A DNA stretch of 64,000 nucleotides from JAAYDI01 sp052034005 (GTDB taxonomy: Bacteria; Planctomycetota; Planctomycetia; Pirellulales; Pirellulaceae), in assembly GCA_052034005.1 (NCBI GenBank), contig JBPOJB010000025.1, positions 60,851 to 124,850 of the forward strand. Direction: 5' to 3'. Below are positions 36,649-46,698 of the stretch, piece after piece. Position numbers and translations under genes: made by a program. Under the pieces are notes generated by a model, which had not been told where the DNA came from, made no database searches, and saw only the letters and a program-made list of their open reading frames with translations. Position 1 is the first letter of the stretch. Each line of letters starts with the position of its first letter.

Positions 36649-36753
36649 CTTCTCGGTTGGCCTGAATCTTGGCACAATGGACGCCACATCGACGTTGGGC
36701 ATGGAAGTCCACGTCGGTGTCTGAATGGTCGCTGAACAGGACTGGGCATCTTC

Positions 36754-37671
36754 GTGCGCCTGAAACCGCTGACGGATTGGCTGGTCTACCTTTTTGTTCG
36801 CATCTTCATCTGCCTGGTGCAGACGTTACCGATCGAGACCTGTCACACGTTGGCCAGGTTCTTGAGCATCGTGGCCAGTGACGTTGTGCGGCTTCGGTCC
36901 GGCGTGGTGGACGAGAATCTGCGGCACACGTTTCCCGACTGGGAACGCGCAGCGCGGCGCCGGTTCATGCGGCGCATGTGGGAGCATCTTTTTCTGATGG
37001 TGGCGGAGGTTGCCCAGGTCCACCGTCGGGTGCACGCGATGAGTTGGCGTCATTACGTGACGTTCCACAACAAGCCGTTGCTGGTGGGATACCTGCTGGA
37101 CGCGCGCCCGAAGGTTCTCGTGACGGGCCACTACGGCAACTTCGAGGTGGCGGGTTACGTCTTGGGGATGTTCGGGTTTCCAACCTACACGGTGGCCCGC
37201 AAGCTCGACAATCCGTATCTTGACCGTTACCTGAACAAGTTTCGCGGCCTGACCGGCCAGTACATCCTACCCAAGCAGGGCTGCGCGCCGCAGGTGCAGG
37301 CGGTGCTGGAATCCGGCGGGATGCTTTCGGTGCTGGGCGATCAGCATGCGGGCGACAAAGGCTGCTGGGTCGAGTTCCTGGGCCGGCCGGCTTCCTGCCA
37401 CAAGGCGGTGGCTTTGTTCACCCTGACATCCGGTGCCCCGCTGATCGTCTCGTTCCTGCGCCGCACGGATCGGCCGATGCATTTCGAGATCGACGTGGCG
37501 GGAATCGCCGATCCGCAGACCTGGGACCCGGACCTGGCGGCTGTCAAACCGTTGACGCGCTGGTATAACCAGAGGCTGGAGGAGATGATCCTGGCGGCGC
37601 CCGAGCAGTACTGGTGGGTGCATCGCCGCTGGAAGGGTCGGCCGCCCGGTCGGCGCGCCAAAGCCGCATAG
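36754..37671 (+). CDS. LpxL/HtrB-like lauroyl acyltransferase
   Basis: 305 residues, N-terminal membrane anchor (about 10-30) then the lysophospholipid acyltransferase fold. The HxxxxE motif is His126-Glu131 in TGHYGNFE; LGDQHAGDKG and WVHRRWKGRP match LpxL/LpxM family blocks. Adds secondary acyl chains to lipid A at the inner membrane, implying a lipopolysaccharide-bearing outer membrane. GTG start at 36754; no strong ribosome binding site. Confidence 0.9.
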   Translation: MRLKPLTDWLVYLFVRIFICLVQTLPIETCHTLARFLSIVASDVVRLRSGVVDENLRHTFPDWERAARRRFMRRMWEHLFLMVAEVAQVHRRVHAMSWRHYVTFHNKPLLVGYLLDARPKVLVTGHYGNFEVAGYVLGMFGFPTYTVARKLDNPYLDRYLNKFRGLTGQYILPKQGCAPQVQAVLESGGMLSVLGDQHAGDKGCWVEFLGRPASCHKAVALFTLTSGAPLIVSFLRRTDRPMHFEIDVAGIADPQTWDPDLAAVKPLTRWYNQRLEEMILAAPEQYWWVHRRWKGRPPGRRAKAA

Positions 37672-37886
37672 GGGAGATGGTTGGGGGCGGCCCACGGCGT
37701 GTGCCGGTGCGACGGCCGGCGGGACGGTCTGGGGGTGGGGCGCTGGACGATGCGGGTCGCATCCTGGAGTGGTTGTCTGCCGGCGATGAGGGTGACACGG
37801 CACGGGTTTCCCGGTAGGGCGGTCCGAGCAAGGGGATGGGCCTTTGTCTTGCGGGCGCGCGTCTTGGTGCGGAGCGGCACGCGACC

Positions 37887-38843
37887 ATGATTGACTTTCG
37901 CCCCTTCCGCAACACGGACCCGCCGGCGCTGTGTGAGATCTGGTGCGCGCAGCCGAACCTGCGCGCCATGTTCCAGCCGCTCTCGCCGGCAGCGCTGGAA
38001 GGCGGGGTGTTATCCCGGCCGTTTTTCGATCGGCACGGGCTGATCGTGGCGGCCGATTCTCACCGTCCGGTCGGGTTTGTGCACGCGGGGTTCGCCGTGG
38101 ACTCGTCCGAATCGGCGCTCGACCATTCGGTCGGCGCGACCTGCATGCTTCTGGTCGCGGAGCACATGCAGCGGGCGGAGATCGCCGCGCAGTTGTTGGC
38201 ACACAGCGAAGCCTACTTGCGGTCCTGCGGCGCAACGACGATCCGCGGCGGCGGCTCGCCGCGGGTCGCGCCCTTCTACGCCGGGCTGTACGGGGGTTGC
38301 AGCGTGCCGGGGGTCCTCGAGACCGATCACCGCACGCTCGAACTCTATCGCCGTGCCGGGTATGTCGAGACGGCGCGGCGTGTGATCCTGCAGCGACCGG
38401 TAGCCGGCTTCCGGGCCGTGATGGATCGCCAGCAGATTCAGCTGCGGCGGCAGTACATCGTGGAACCCGCGGCGGATCCGGCGCCGCGCACCTGGTGGGA
38501 GGCCTGCACGGACGGCCTGCTGGATCGGCATGTTTACGTCGTGCGCCCGCGCGCCGGCGGTGAGGCGGTCGCGGTGGCCATGTTCTGGGACATGGAGCCG
38601 CTGGCCAGCAGCTGGGGCGTGCACGCCCGCGGTCTCACGCGCCTGGACCTGCCCGCTCACCTGGATCGCGAACCGCTGGGGGTGTTCTTCCTGAGCGAAG
38701 CGCTGCGCCTGATGCAGCTCGACGGCGTCACGCTTGTCGAAGTGCATCTGGGTGCGGCCGACGCTGCGCTGCTGCAGCTCTTCCACAAGCTCGGGTTCCA
38801 AGCCGTTGAGCAGGCGGTGGAGCTGACGCGGCCGGCGGGGTAA
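37887..38843 (+). CDS. GNAT family N-acetyltransferase (probably two GNAT modules)
   Basis: 318 residues. Residues about 1-165 and 170-318 each look like a GNAT fold: ELYRRAGYVE and LLQLFHKLGFQ are the usual C-terminal beta-bulge blocks of each copy. Acetyl-CoA binding motif is weak in the first half (RGGGSPRVAPFYAGLYGG). Substrate unknown. Convergent with the zincin lipoprotein gene, six bases apart. Confidence 0.75.
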   Translation: MIDFRPFRNTDPPALCEIWCAQPNLRAMFQPLSPAALEGGVLSRPFFDRHGLIVAADSHRPVGFVHAGFAVDSSESALDHSVGATCMLLVAEHMQRAEIAAQLLAHSEAYLRSCGATTIRGGGSPRVAPFYAGLYGGCSVPGVLETDHRTLELYRRAGYVETARRVILQRPVAGFRAVMDRQQIQLRRQYIVEPAADPAPRTWWEACTDGLLDRHVYVVRPRAGGEAVAVAMFWDMEPLASSWGVHARGLTRLDLPAHLDREPLGVFFLSEALRLMQLDGVTLVEVHLGAADAALLQLFHKLGFQAVEQAVELTRPAG

Positions 38844-38849
38844 GGGCGG

Positions 38850-39644
38850 CTACGGCGCGGCCGACAACTTCTGTAGGTGCTCGAGCAGCTGTTGGGATGC
38901 TTGAGGTTCCGCCGCCGCCAGCACCTGGGACAGTGGCGGAGCTGTCCCCGTGTCGCGAATCTGCGCCAGGTGAGCGCGCAGCAGCGCGGCGCGCTGCGGC
39001 GTGCTGTCCAACAGGAAGTGCATCCACGCCCAGGCCTCGGCATAGTCCTGCTGCGACATCGCCGCCGACATCGTCAGGCGTTCCAGTCGCTGCATGTCGG
39101 GGACCCAATCGCGCCGGCGCGTGGCTTCGAGCAACATGGCCAGATGCGGCCGGTTCAGTCCGCCTTGGCCGCGCGGCACTTCGAAATACTCCGCCAACCC
39201 CTCGTCGATCCACAACGGGAGGTGCGGCACCATCGTGTGCAAGTAGCCGTGCGTCACCTCGTGCCGGAGGTCTTCGGCGACACGATCGCCCCAGTGCGCA
39301 TACACCTCCAACTGCGTGTCCCGCTCCAGGAAAAACGCGCGTCGATCGGGGAATTCCGGGTGGGCTGCCGCGATGTACCGCTCGAACCGCTCGGCGCTAT
39401 CGAACAGGTACACGTGGATCGGCTCGTCGGACGCGGGCAGGCCGAGTCGCTCCACCAGGTCGTGGCGACGCGCCACCAGCTCCTCCACCAGCCGATGATG
39501 ACTCGGCAGCCGGAAATCGCTGTGGATCACCAGCTGGCCGCGCTCCAGCAGATCGTCCGTCGGCAGCGTGACGGTGTTGCGCGAGAGCAGGCAGCCGGCC
39601 AGCAGCAGCACCGCACCGAAGATCAAGCGCCTCCCTGCTCGCAT
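38850..39644 (-). CDS. Putative zincin metallopeptidase lipoprotein (DUF1570-like)
   Basis: 264 residues. A lipobox (LLLAGC) at about 14-18 predicts a lipoprotein. HEVTHGYLH followed about 18 residues later by EGLAEYFE gives the gluzincin-type HExxH...E zinc site. Resembles the DUF1570 proteins abundant in planctomycetes, thought to be extracytoplasmic peptidases. Substrate unknown. Confidence 0.8.
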   Translation of the reverse strand: MRAGRRLIFGAVLLLAGCLLSRNTVTLPTDDLLERGQLVIHSDFRLPSHHRLVEELVARRHDLVERLGLPASDEPIHVYLFDSAERFERYIAAAHPEFPDRRAFFLERDTQLEVYAHWGDRVAEDLRHEVTHGYLHTMVPHLPLWIDEGLAEYFEVPRGQGGLNRPHLAMLLEATRRRDWVPDMQRLERLTMSAAMSQQDYAEAWAWMHFLLDSTPQRAALLRAHLAQIRDTGTAPPLSQVLAAAEPQASQQLLEHLQKLSAAP

Positions 39645-39798
39645 GGGGCTCCTCCCAGGTTCACCAAGCGGGCCGATTGTAACAGAAACCGGCCAGGCGC
39701 GGGAGGCGGTTTGCCGCGTGCCGGCGTGCGCGGCGCGTGCCGGCGTACGTCGGGCTCATCAGGATGGGCCCGTCGGCGGCTGCGGTCCGCTCGGCGCG

Positions 39799-40467
39799 CT
39801 ATTGCCGGGCCTCTTCCTCCGGCAGCCCCCGGCGGTCTTCAGCGATTTCGTTGAGCAGGAAGACTTCGACGCGCGAGTTGAGTTCGCGCTGTTGCGGCTC
39901 GTGCAGCCCCGCCTGCGAGAGCCGAATGCGTTCCGATTGGATCCCTTGTTGGACGAGGAACTCCATGGTCTTCAGGCAGCGCGCATAGGAGAGTTGCCAA
40001 GGATCTTTCGCCGAGGAGGGCACGGACGGCGGCTGGCGCGCGGCATGGCCGCGCACTTCAATCCGGTGCGGGTCGCCGATCACGATCGGCACGAATCGTC
40101 GCAGCGCGTCCTGGGCGGCGTCATCGAGCTCCGTGGAGTCATCGGCGAACAGGATGACGGTGCCGATCCCCGTCCGCTGGCCGAACGCGCCGCGCAGCCG
40201 AAACGGCCGGCGGTTGTTCGGGTCGTTATCGGACGCCGCGTCGCCGTGCGCCTTGGGGTGCGTTTCGACATAGCCGAGATCCTTGCGCTTGGGGCGGAGT
40301 GCGCCGCCCTCGTCGAACCGCCCCAGCGGGTGGCTGAAATGCTCGGCCACCGCCTCCTTGATCTCCTCGCTCTGCGAAGTGATCCACATGACCATGAAGA
40401 ACGCCATCATCGCGGTGGTGAAGTCCGCGTAGGCGACTTTCCATGCACCGCCGCCATGTCCCGCCAT
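39799..40467 (-). CDS. motB: Flagellar motor stator protein MotB
   Basis: 222 residues. One N-terminal transmembrane helix with the essential Asp in WKVAYADFTTAMMAFFMVMW, a plug/linker region and an OmpA/MotB peptidoglycan-binding domain (about 100-215; GDPHRIEVRGHA, RLSQAGLHEPQ, NSRVEVFL). Anchors the ion-conducting stator. 38 bp downstream of motA on the same strand. Confidence 0.94.
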   Translation of the reverse strand: MAGHGGGAWKVAYADFTTAMMAFFMVMWITSQSEEIKEAVAEHFSHPLGRFDEGGALRPKRKDLGYVETHPKAHGDAASDNDPNNRRPFRLRGAFGQRTGIGTVILFADDSTELDDAAQDALRRFVPIVIGDPHRIEVRGHAARQPPSVPSSAKDPWQLSYARCLKTMEFLVQQGIQSERIRLSQAGLHEPQQRELNSRVEVFLLNEIAEDRRGLPEEEARQ

Positions 40468-40505
40468 GATTCAGTCTCCCGGAAAGCCGTGGCCCGGTGT
40501 GCGCA

Positions 40506-41360
40506 TCAATCCAGCGCCTTCAGCGCCGCCTCGAGTTCGTCGCGGTCCGGTCGCACGTCGCTGGCCGTCCCGCGCCGCGCCTGCTCGATCACCACCCGCG
40601 GCGACCGGTTGTTGGCGAACCCCTCGAGCATCGTGGCGATCGTGCGGAAGTAAGCGGTCTCTCCGGCCGCCAGGAAATCCATCTGGACGCTGATCGGCTG
40701 GATGAAACCGTACGACAACAGGATGCCCAGGAACGTGCCGACCAGCGCCGCGCCGACCTTCTCGCCGATCTCCTCCACCGGGCCGTCGATCGCGCCCATC
40801 GTCACCACGATGCCCAGCACGGCCGCGACGATGCCGAACCCCGGCAGCGAATCGGCGGTCTTGGTCAGCACGGCGATCGGCCCGTGATGCTCCTCTTCCA
40901 AAGCCTTGATGTCCGTCTCCAGCAGCTCGGGAAGCTGGTCGGACGTCACCGAGTTGTCGACGATCATCGCCAGCGACCCGCAGATGAACTTGAGCGCGTG
41001 ATGGTTCTTCATCAGGCTCGGATACTTGGAGAACACCGAGCTGCTGTGCGGGTCGGACATGTGCGATTCCAACGCCAGGACCCCGTCGTACCGCGCCATC
41101 TTGAGCAGCTGATACATGGCCTTGAACAGCTCCTCATACGCGCGCTTGTTGTACGGCGACCCCTTGAGCGACTGGATGATCCCGCGCAACATGTCCTTCA
41201 GCACCCGCTTCGGGCACATCGTCACCAGCGCGCCCAACGCCGCGCCGCCAATCGTCACCAACTCGGACGGATGGATCAGATTGTGGACATGCCCTCCCGC
41301 CATGGTGAAGCCGGTGAGCACGGCGATTATCACGATGATCGAACCGACGATGACGAGCAT
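40506..41360 (-). CDS. motA: Flagellar motor stator protein MotA
   Basis: 284 residues with four predicted helices: MLVIVGSIIVIIAVLTGF and the C-terminal pair around LPGFGIVAAVLGIVVTMG and VGAALVGTFLGILLSYGF, which carry the conserved Pro residues. Cytoplasmic loop Arg/Glu region contacts FliG. The frame extends far upstream, but ATG 41360 with AGAGG six bases before it matches the family N-terminus. Confidence 0.95.
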   Translation of the reverse strand: MLVIVGSIIVIIAVLTGFTMAGGHVHNLIHPSELVTIGGAALGALVTMCPKRVLKDMLRGIIQSLKGSPYNKRAYEELFKAMYQLLKMARYDGVLALESHMSDPHSSSVFSKYPSLMKNHHALKFICGSLAMIVDNSVTSDQLPELLETDIKALEEEHHGPIAVLTKTADSLPGFGIVAAVLGIVVTMGAIDGPVEEIGEKVGAALVGTFLGILLSYGFIQPISVQMDFLAAGETAYFRTIATMLEGFANNRSPRVVIEQARRGTASDVRPDRDELEAALKALD

Positions 41361-41500
41361 GACGACCTCTTGCAGACCCGGGGCACTTCCGTCCCCCAAG
41401 TCTAGCTCACAGTCCAGCCCGCAAGGCCGGTCGGCGGGCGCGCCCAGCGCAGGGCAAGCGATCGATCGAGCCGCCATATCCGGACCGAGCCGCGGGCCGC

Positions 41501-42748
41501 TCAGTGCGCATAATCGGTGCGATCCGTACCCGCCGCGGGCGGGAGGTCGGTGATCAGCCGGTCGAGCTCCTCCGTGAGGCGCCCCAGGACCTGGTCGTAG
41601 GGCCACGCGCCGAGCAGCTGGCTGCCGCGCTTCAAGTGCACCAACGTCGGGCCGCACCAGAGACCCAGGTCGGCCGAGTCCGTTTCGCCCGGCCCATTGA
41701 CGCGGCACCCCATGACGGCAATCGTGATCGGGTAGTCCCGGGCGTAGCGCGTCACCGCCTGGACCTGCTGCGCCAGTTCGACAAATGCCTGGTTCTCGAC
41801 GCGCGAACAACTGGGGCAGGAGATGATGTTCAAGCCGCGCGCCGGGAACGGGGCGGCGTTGAGCATCCGGCCGGCTCGGATGTCCGCCAGGATCTGCCGG
41901 CCCGCCAGAACCTCCTGCCGCTTCTCGCGATTGGGCACGGTCAGGGACACGCGAATCGTGTCCCCAATACCGCAGCTGATCAACTGCTCGAACGCCAACC
42001 GCGTCTTCGTGACTCCGTCGGGCGGCAGGCCGGCCTCCGTCACCCCCAGGTGCAGCGGCACGTCCGGCCGCGCCGCGGCGAATCGCCGGTTGACCGCCAC
42101 CACCCGGGCCGGGTCGGAATCCTTGAGCGACACGCAATAGCGCGTGAAGCCGAGTGCATCGAGCAGGGCACAATGCTCCAACGCGCTCTCGAGCATCGGG
42201 TTGATGCGGTCGTCCGGCGCGTACTGTGCACTCCGGGCCGGGTCCACACTGCCGCAGTTCACCCCGACCCGCAGCGCACAGTCGTGCCGACGCGCTACAT
42301 CGACCAGGTACCGGACCTTCTCCTGCCACGGCTTGCCCGGCTCGTGATGGTACAAGTGCCCGGGGTTGTAACGCAGCTTGTCGACGTGCGGGGCCACCAC
42401 CTCGGCCAGCCGGTAGTTCTCCTGCAGGTCGACCGACAAGGTGGTCGCCGTCTGCCTCCGGACCTCCGCCAGCGCCGCCGCGTCCGCCCGGCTGTCCGCC
42501 GCGATCCGGACCACGCCCGCCCCGGCGTCGGCCAGGGCGCGGACCTGCGCCACGGTCGCCGCCACGTCGCGCGTGCTCGTGGCCGTCATGCTCTGCACGG
42601 CAATCGGGTGCCCGGCGCCGATGGTGATCGAACCGATCGCCACGGCCCGCGTCGGATTGCGTGGGAGTTGCGGCTTCGCCAGTTCCTCGCCTTGCGGCAT
42701 GTCATGTCTCGCCATGGCTGTGTGCCTGGATCTCTCGCGGTGCGTCAT
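41501..42748 (-). CDS. ispG: 4-hydroxy-3-methylbut-2-en-1-yl diphosphate synthase
   Basis: 415 residues. TIM-barrel (IGAGHPIAVQSMTATSTRD, VRIAADSRADA, LRVGVNCGSVDP) and ferredoxin-like domain with the 4Fe-4S ligands in CPSCSR and MGCRVNGPGE. Penultimate step of the MEP isoprenoid pathway. ATG 42748 overlaps the stop of the GH88 gene as ATGA, suggesting translational coupling; ATG 42715 (MARHDM) is an alternative. Confidence 0.95.
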   Translation of the reverse strand: MTHRERSRHTAMARHDMPQGEELAKPQLPRNPTRAVAIGSITIGAGHPIAVQSMTATSTRDVAATVAQVRALADAGAGVVRIAADSRADAAALAEVRRQTATTLSVDLQENYRLAEVVAPHVDKLRYNPGHLYHHEPGKPWQEKVRYLVDVARRHDCALRVGVNCGSVDPARSAQYAPDDRINPMLESALEHCALLDALGFTRYCVSLKDSDPARVVAVNRRFAAARPDVPLHLGVTEAGLPPDGVTKTRLAFEQLISCGIGDTIRVSLTVPNREKRQEVLAGRQILADIRAGRMLNAAPFPARGLNIISCPSCSRVENQAFVELAQQVQAVTRYARDYPITIAVMGCRVNGPGETDSADLGLWCGPTLVHLKRGSQLLGAWPYDQVLGRLTEELDRLITDLPPAAGTDRTDYAH

Positions 42749-43860
42749 TCAGCCAGCGCTTTCATCAACGCCTCGACGAAGAAATACTCGCCCCACATCA
42801 CCGACTCGTCCACGCCCAGCCCCTTGGCCGTGTGATAGACCCCATGCCGCAAGATGCCCTCCCAGCCGGGCGCGTCGATCGCCAGGTACGGCGGCGCGAC
42901 CAGCGCGTCGAGCATGGCGAGCGCGGTGTTGCGGTACGCCTCGCGCCCCTGCGGGGATGCCGTCTGGCGGGCCAGGTCGAGCAGCCCGCTGGCGGCGATG
43001 GCGGCCGCCGACGTCTCCTTCTGGGCCCCCTCGGGCGGCGGGAGCGCCAGGTCGGCGTCGAAGTCCCAGTAGGGGACCCGGTCGGCGGGCAGGTGGCTGA
43101 GCCAGTAGTCCGCATTCCGCTCCGAAACCGCCAGGTACTGGCCATCGCCGGTCAGCGCGTACATCTGGCTGTAGCCGTAGAGCGACCAGGCCAACCCGCG
43201 CGCCCAGGCGCTGTCGGCATGCAACCCCTGGTGCGTCGACGGGCGCAAGAACCGCCCGGTCGCCAGGTCGAAGATCCCTTCGTGAGCCACCGAGCCGTCC
43301 GGACGCACCAGGCAGTCGCGCGTCGTGCGGCAGTGCGCGGCGGCGATCCGCGCCAGGTCCTGGTCCAGCGTCCTGTTCGCCACATACTGGATCAGCGGCA
43401 CGTTCATCATGATGTCGATAAACAGCGACTCCGGCCCGATGAAACTGCACAGGTAGCGCCCGCGGGGCTGGAACCGCAAGGCCAGCGTCCGGCCCGCCTC
43501 GATGACCGTCTCCAGCAGCCGCTCGTCGCCCGTCAGCTCGTACCAGGGGAGGTAGGCGTTGAGAAAGACGAACCCCAGATCGTGGACCTGCGTGTCGCGC
43601 TTGCGGTGTTCGAGCAGTTGAGCGTAATGTTCGGCCCGCGCGCGCCACGCGGCCGCACCGGTCCGCCGATGGAACTGCCACATCATGCCGACCAGGAACC
43701 CGCCCGTCCAGTCGGTCCACAGCTCTCCGCCGTGGCGCCAGCGGCCGCCGGTCGTGTAGATCGGGAAATAGTCGGGGTGGCGGTCGACCAGCGCCGCCAC
43801 CTGCCGCTCGGCGAACTCCAGCGCCCGCTCGTACCGCGCCACGCGATTCGTCTCTGACAT
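42745..43860 (-). CDS. GH88/GH105-type unsaturated glucuronyl hydrolase
   Basis: 371 residues, six-hairpin (alpha/alpha)6 barrel. HDLGFVF (candidate catalytic Asp near 92), GGRWRHGGELWTDWTGGF, SAWARGLAWSLYGYSQMY, YWDFDADL and ESVMWGEYFFVEAL are GH88 blocks. Removes unsaturated uronic acids from oligosaccharides made by polysaccharide lyases. No signal peptide, so cytoplasmic. Its coupling to ispG (ATGA) looks like genomic packing rather than a shared pathway. Confidence 0.92.
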   Translation of the reverse strand: MSETNRVARYERALEFAERQVAALVDRHPDYFPIYTTGGRWRHGGELWTDWTGGFLVGMMWQFHRRTGAAAWRARAEHYAQLLEHRKRDTQVHDLGFVFLNAYLPWYELTGDERLLETVIEAGRTLALRFQPRGRYLCSFIGPESLFIDIMMNVPLIQYVANRTLDQDLARIAAAHCRTTRDCLVRPDGSVAHEGIFDLATGRFLRPSTHQGLHADSAWARGLAWSLYGYSQMYALTGDGQYLAVSERNADYWLSHLPADRVPYWDFDADLALPPPEGAQKETSAAAIAASGLLDLARQTASPQGREAYRNTALAMLDALVAPPYLAIDAPGWEGILRHGVYHTAKGLGVDESVMWGEYFFVEALMKALAE

Positions 43861-44004
43861 GACCTGTTGCCTTACCCAGCCACCCTCCGCGTGCCAGCCG
43901 CCTCCAGCTCATGCTACCGGCGCTTCGGCCGTCCGGGAAGCCGGCCCAGACCCCGCGCCCGCCGCACTTGACGCACGGCGACCGCGCTGATATGGCAGTA
44001 GCCT

Positions 44005-44475
44005 GTGAACACGCCACCCCGTCTCCATATCGTGTTGCACCAGCCGGAGATCCCCCAGAACACCGGGAACATCAGCCGCACCTGCGTCGCGATCGGCGCG
44101 AAGCTGTGGCTGGTCCGGCCACTCGGGTTCCAGCTCGGCGAAAAGCAATTGCGCCGCGCCGGGCTGGACTACTGGCAGCACTTGCAGTGGGAAGTGGTCG
44201 ATGACTGGGAGTCGCTGCTGGCGCGGATCCCCGACTTCCGGCCGTGGTTCTTCTCCAAGTCGGCGCGCCGGGTCTACACCCATGTGCGCTACGAGCCGGG
44301 CGACGCGCTGGTGTTCGGCTCCGAAACGGTGGGCCTGCCGCGGAGCTTGCTGGACCCCGGCGCGGCGCGCAGCGTCCGCATCCCGATTCGGCCGCACGTG
44401 CGCAGCCTCAACCTGTCGAACGCCGTGGCCGTGGCCGCCTATGAAGCGCTCCGCCAGTGGGATGCCGGCGGCTGA
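44005..44475 (+). CDS. trmL: tRNA (cytidine(34)-2'-O)-methyltransferase
   Basis: 156 residues, SPOUT trefoil-knot methylase: PEIPQNTGNISRTC, FGSETVGLPRSLL and the C-terminal knot LNLSNAVAVAAYEAL. Methylates the wobble ribose of tRNA-Leu species using SAM. GTG start at 44005; no ribosome binding site stands out. Confidence 0.93.
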   Translation: MNTPPRLHIVLHQPEIPQNTGNISRTCVAIGAKLWLVRPLGFQLGEKQLRRAGLDYWQHLQWEVVDDWESLLARIPDFRPWFFSKSARRVYTHVRYEPGDALVFGSETVGLPRSLLDPGAARSVRIPIRPHVRSLNLSNAVAVAAYEALRQWDAGG

Positions 44476-44606
44476 TCGCCGACTGGGGTGCACCGGCCTG
44501 ACCGACTCCCTGGGAGTCGCCAGCCGCCGCGCGTGCCGGCCCTGACGCGCGCCCCCCCGCTGGCCGCACCCGCCCGGCCGTCGACTATCGGACTCGCCGC
44601 GCGGAG

Positions 44607-46283
44607 TCACTGCTTGTCCAGCCGGTAGGAGTAGATCGGCAGATGCCGGTAGTAGACTTCCAGCATGTAGGTGGACAGGCAGGTTACATAGAGCCGGCCA
44701 CCGTGCGGGCCCCAGCGGTCTCCGGTCGGGTCCCAACTGCCCGCTTCCTTGCCGAACTTGACCTGGTTGGTGGGGATCACCTCGCGCATCGTGCTGTTCC
44801 ACTGCACCCAGTGTTCGCCTTCCAAGTGGTGGAGGACCTGCGTGGCGTAATACCAGTAGTAGACGTCGCGCTCCTCCCAGTCGATCGGGTTGTTCAGCAG
44901 GTGTTGTGCGCCGCGGAGCAGTCGCGGATCCTTCCGGCCCCACCCCAGGTACTCGCGGCACAGCAAGGCTTCCGCCGTCATCGCCGGGCTGTATCCCTGC
45001 CGGACCGGCTGGTACTTGTAGAGCGCGCCGCTGTCGAGGGCCACGGTGTCGAGAAACGCCGACACGCGCTGGAGCGTGGGACTGGGCACGTCGAGCCCCG
45101 CCATCAGAGCGCTCTGCAGCCCCATCACGTACCAGCCGGTCACCGACGTGTCGCTGTCGATCCGCGGCTGATAACGCCAACCGCCTTCCGCCGACTGGAT
45201 GTCCACGGCGTAGTCTACCGCGCGCTGCGCCGGCCCCCGGAAGGCCGACGATTTGGTCATCCCGTAGATCTCGCACAGCGCGATCATCGCCAGTCCCTGG
45301 CTGTAGGCGCGTTCCTGGTCGAGGCCTTCCCGCGAGAAGCTGCCGTCCCGGTTCTGCTGCGGGAGCAGGAACCGCCAGCCGTTTCGCACCTGCTCCTTGT
45401 ACTCGCCCTGCTCCGGAGTGTGGCCGTCGCCCTGGAAGGCGATCAAGGCCATGGCCGTGGCGGCCACCTTGTTCTCGCTGTAGGCGCCGCCCACATACGG
45501 ACCCTGCAGGCTCCAGCTGCCGTCCCGACGCTGGTTCCGCTTGAGCCATTCCAGCGCATGCGTGACCGCTTCCTGCGTGAGCGCGGTGCCGCCGTACCGG
45601 GTGAGCAGACCACGTTTCCTCCCGGCCTCTCGACCGCTCAACGCCATGCCAATCGACGGCGCGCTGAGACGGCTCTCGGGCAGCAACCCGCCCAGATTCA
45701 CATCGAGCACCGGCGGCCGGGCCAGCGGATCGATCACCTCGATCTCACCCATCGAAAACCCGGACGTCTGGCCGTTCGACAAGTCCAGCGGGGCATGCAG
45801 CGATTCGTCGTCCAACTGGTCGCCCAACGTCTCGGCATACGTGGCGTTGATCGTGAGGAACGTGGGCAGCTCCCGGCCGACCACGATCAGCGACAGGATG
45901 ATCAGCGCGGCCGTATGAAAGACGAAGCTGATGAGCCAGGCCGGTGCGGTCTTGATGGCCACTTCCGCCAGATCTTCCGGCTCCAACGGGTCCGGGGCCG
46001 GTCCATCGATGGCCAGCGCGCCCTGATCGGCGGTGCGCGCCGAGCCGGGCGGGACGGACGGGCTCCGCGGCGGTGGGGGGGGCGTTTCGCGCCGGAGGGC
46101 TCCCGCTCCCTTGCGGGGCAGCGGCAGCGGCGCGGCTTGCGGCAGGGCGCGAGCCGTGGGCAGCGGGGGCTCACCGGCCTTGAGGGGTATCCCGGCCGAC
46201 GACCGCGGCGCAGGTTCAGACGTGACCACCGAGAAGTCCGGCAGCCGAATCGCCTCGCGACGGTCCCGTTTTTTCCGCGTCAT
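44607..46283 (-). CDS. Terpene-cyclase/prenyltransferase-fold repeat protein with membrane segment
   Basis: 558 residues. Pro-rich N-terminal cytoplasmic part (about 1-100), one transmembrane helix (about 118-140, WLISFVFHTAALIILSLIVV) and a C-terminal squalene-hopene-cyclase-like alpha/alpha toroid (about 225-540) with QW-type repeats such as RRDGSWSLQ, NRDGSFSRE and SAEGGWRYQ. The catalytic DXDD of true hopene cyclases is not seen. Planctomycetes have many such proteins of unknown function. ATG 46283 is chosen; the open frame upstream is not family-like. Confidence 0.85.
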   Translation of the reverse strand: MTRKKRDRREAIRLPDFSVVTSEPAPRSSAGIPLKAGEPPLPTARALPQAAPLPLPRKGAGALRRETPPPPPRSPSVPPGSARTADQGALAIDGPAPDPLEPEDLAEVAIKTAPAWLISFVFHTAALIILSLIVVGRELPTFLTINATYAETLGDQLDDESLHAPLDLSNGQTSGFSMGEIEVIDPLARPPVLDVNLGGLLPESRLSAPSIGMALSGREAGRKRGLLTRYGGTALTQEAVTHALEWLKRNQRRDGSWSLQGPYVGGAYSENKVAATAMALIAFQGDGHTPEQGEYKEQVRNGWRFLLPQQNRDGSFSREGLDQERAYSQGLAMIALCEIYGMTKSSAFRGPAQRAVDYAVDIQSAEGGWRYQPRIDSDTSVTGWYVMGLQSALMAGLDVPSPTLQRVSAFLDTVALDSGALYKYQPVRQGYSPAMTAEALLCREYLGWGRKDPRLLRGAQHLLNNPIDWEERDVYYWYYATQVLHHLEGEHWVQWNSTMREVIPTNQVKFGKEAGSWDPTGDRWGPHGGRLYVTCLSTYMLEVYYRHLPIYSYRLDKQ

Positions 46284-46492
46284 GATCGCGGTCCCACGCC
46301 TGAGCGGCGGCCCTTTGGTTGAGTCTACCCCGTCACGCTCGAACCGGCAAGCAAACTCCGGTCCGCCCCGCCGTTGGGCCGTTGGTTGGTCGGCCGCCGC
46401 ACCGGCGGCAAAGGATGCCCCGGCACGACCGGCAGGAACGGCACGACCGTCGGCCCGATCGGCACCGGCGACGACAACCGGATCGATCCCCC

Positions 46493-46520
46493 TCGACGAC
46501 GCGCGTCGAATGTGTACAAT
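46493..46520 (+). promoter_or_regulatory. Promoter of the tRNA-Met gene
   Basis: TCGACG (46493-46498) and TACAAT (46515-46520) with 16-bp spacing; the tRNA begins 21 bp further on, a normal leader length. Confidence 0.6.
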
Positions 46521-46541
46521 GACGGCGTTCATCTGGCATGA

Positions 46542-46615
<74 letters not shown>

Positions 46616-46660
46616 CTTCACACCCCGGTTTCGAAATCCCGAGACCGTAGGGTTATATGG

Positions 46661-46698
46661 AAGGCCGGCGCCGAGAGTCGTCGGCCTTTTCGCGTTTT
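46661..46698 (+). terminator. Terminator after tRNA-Met
   Basis: AAGGCCG (46661-46667) pairs with CGGCCTT (46682-46688), followed by TT and a second T run at 46695-46698. 46 bp downstream of the tRNA. Confidence 0.7.
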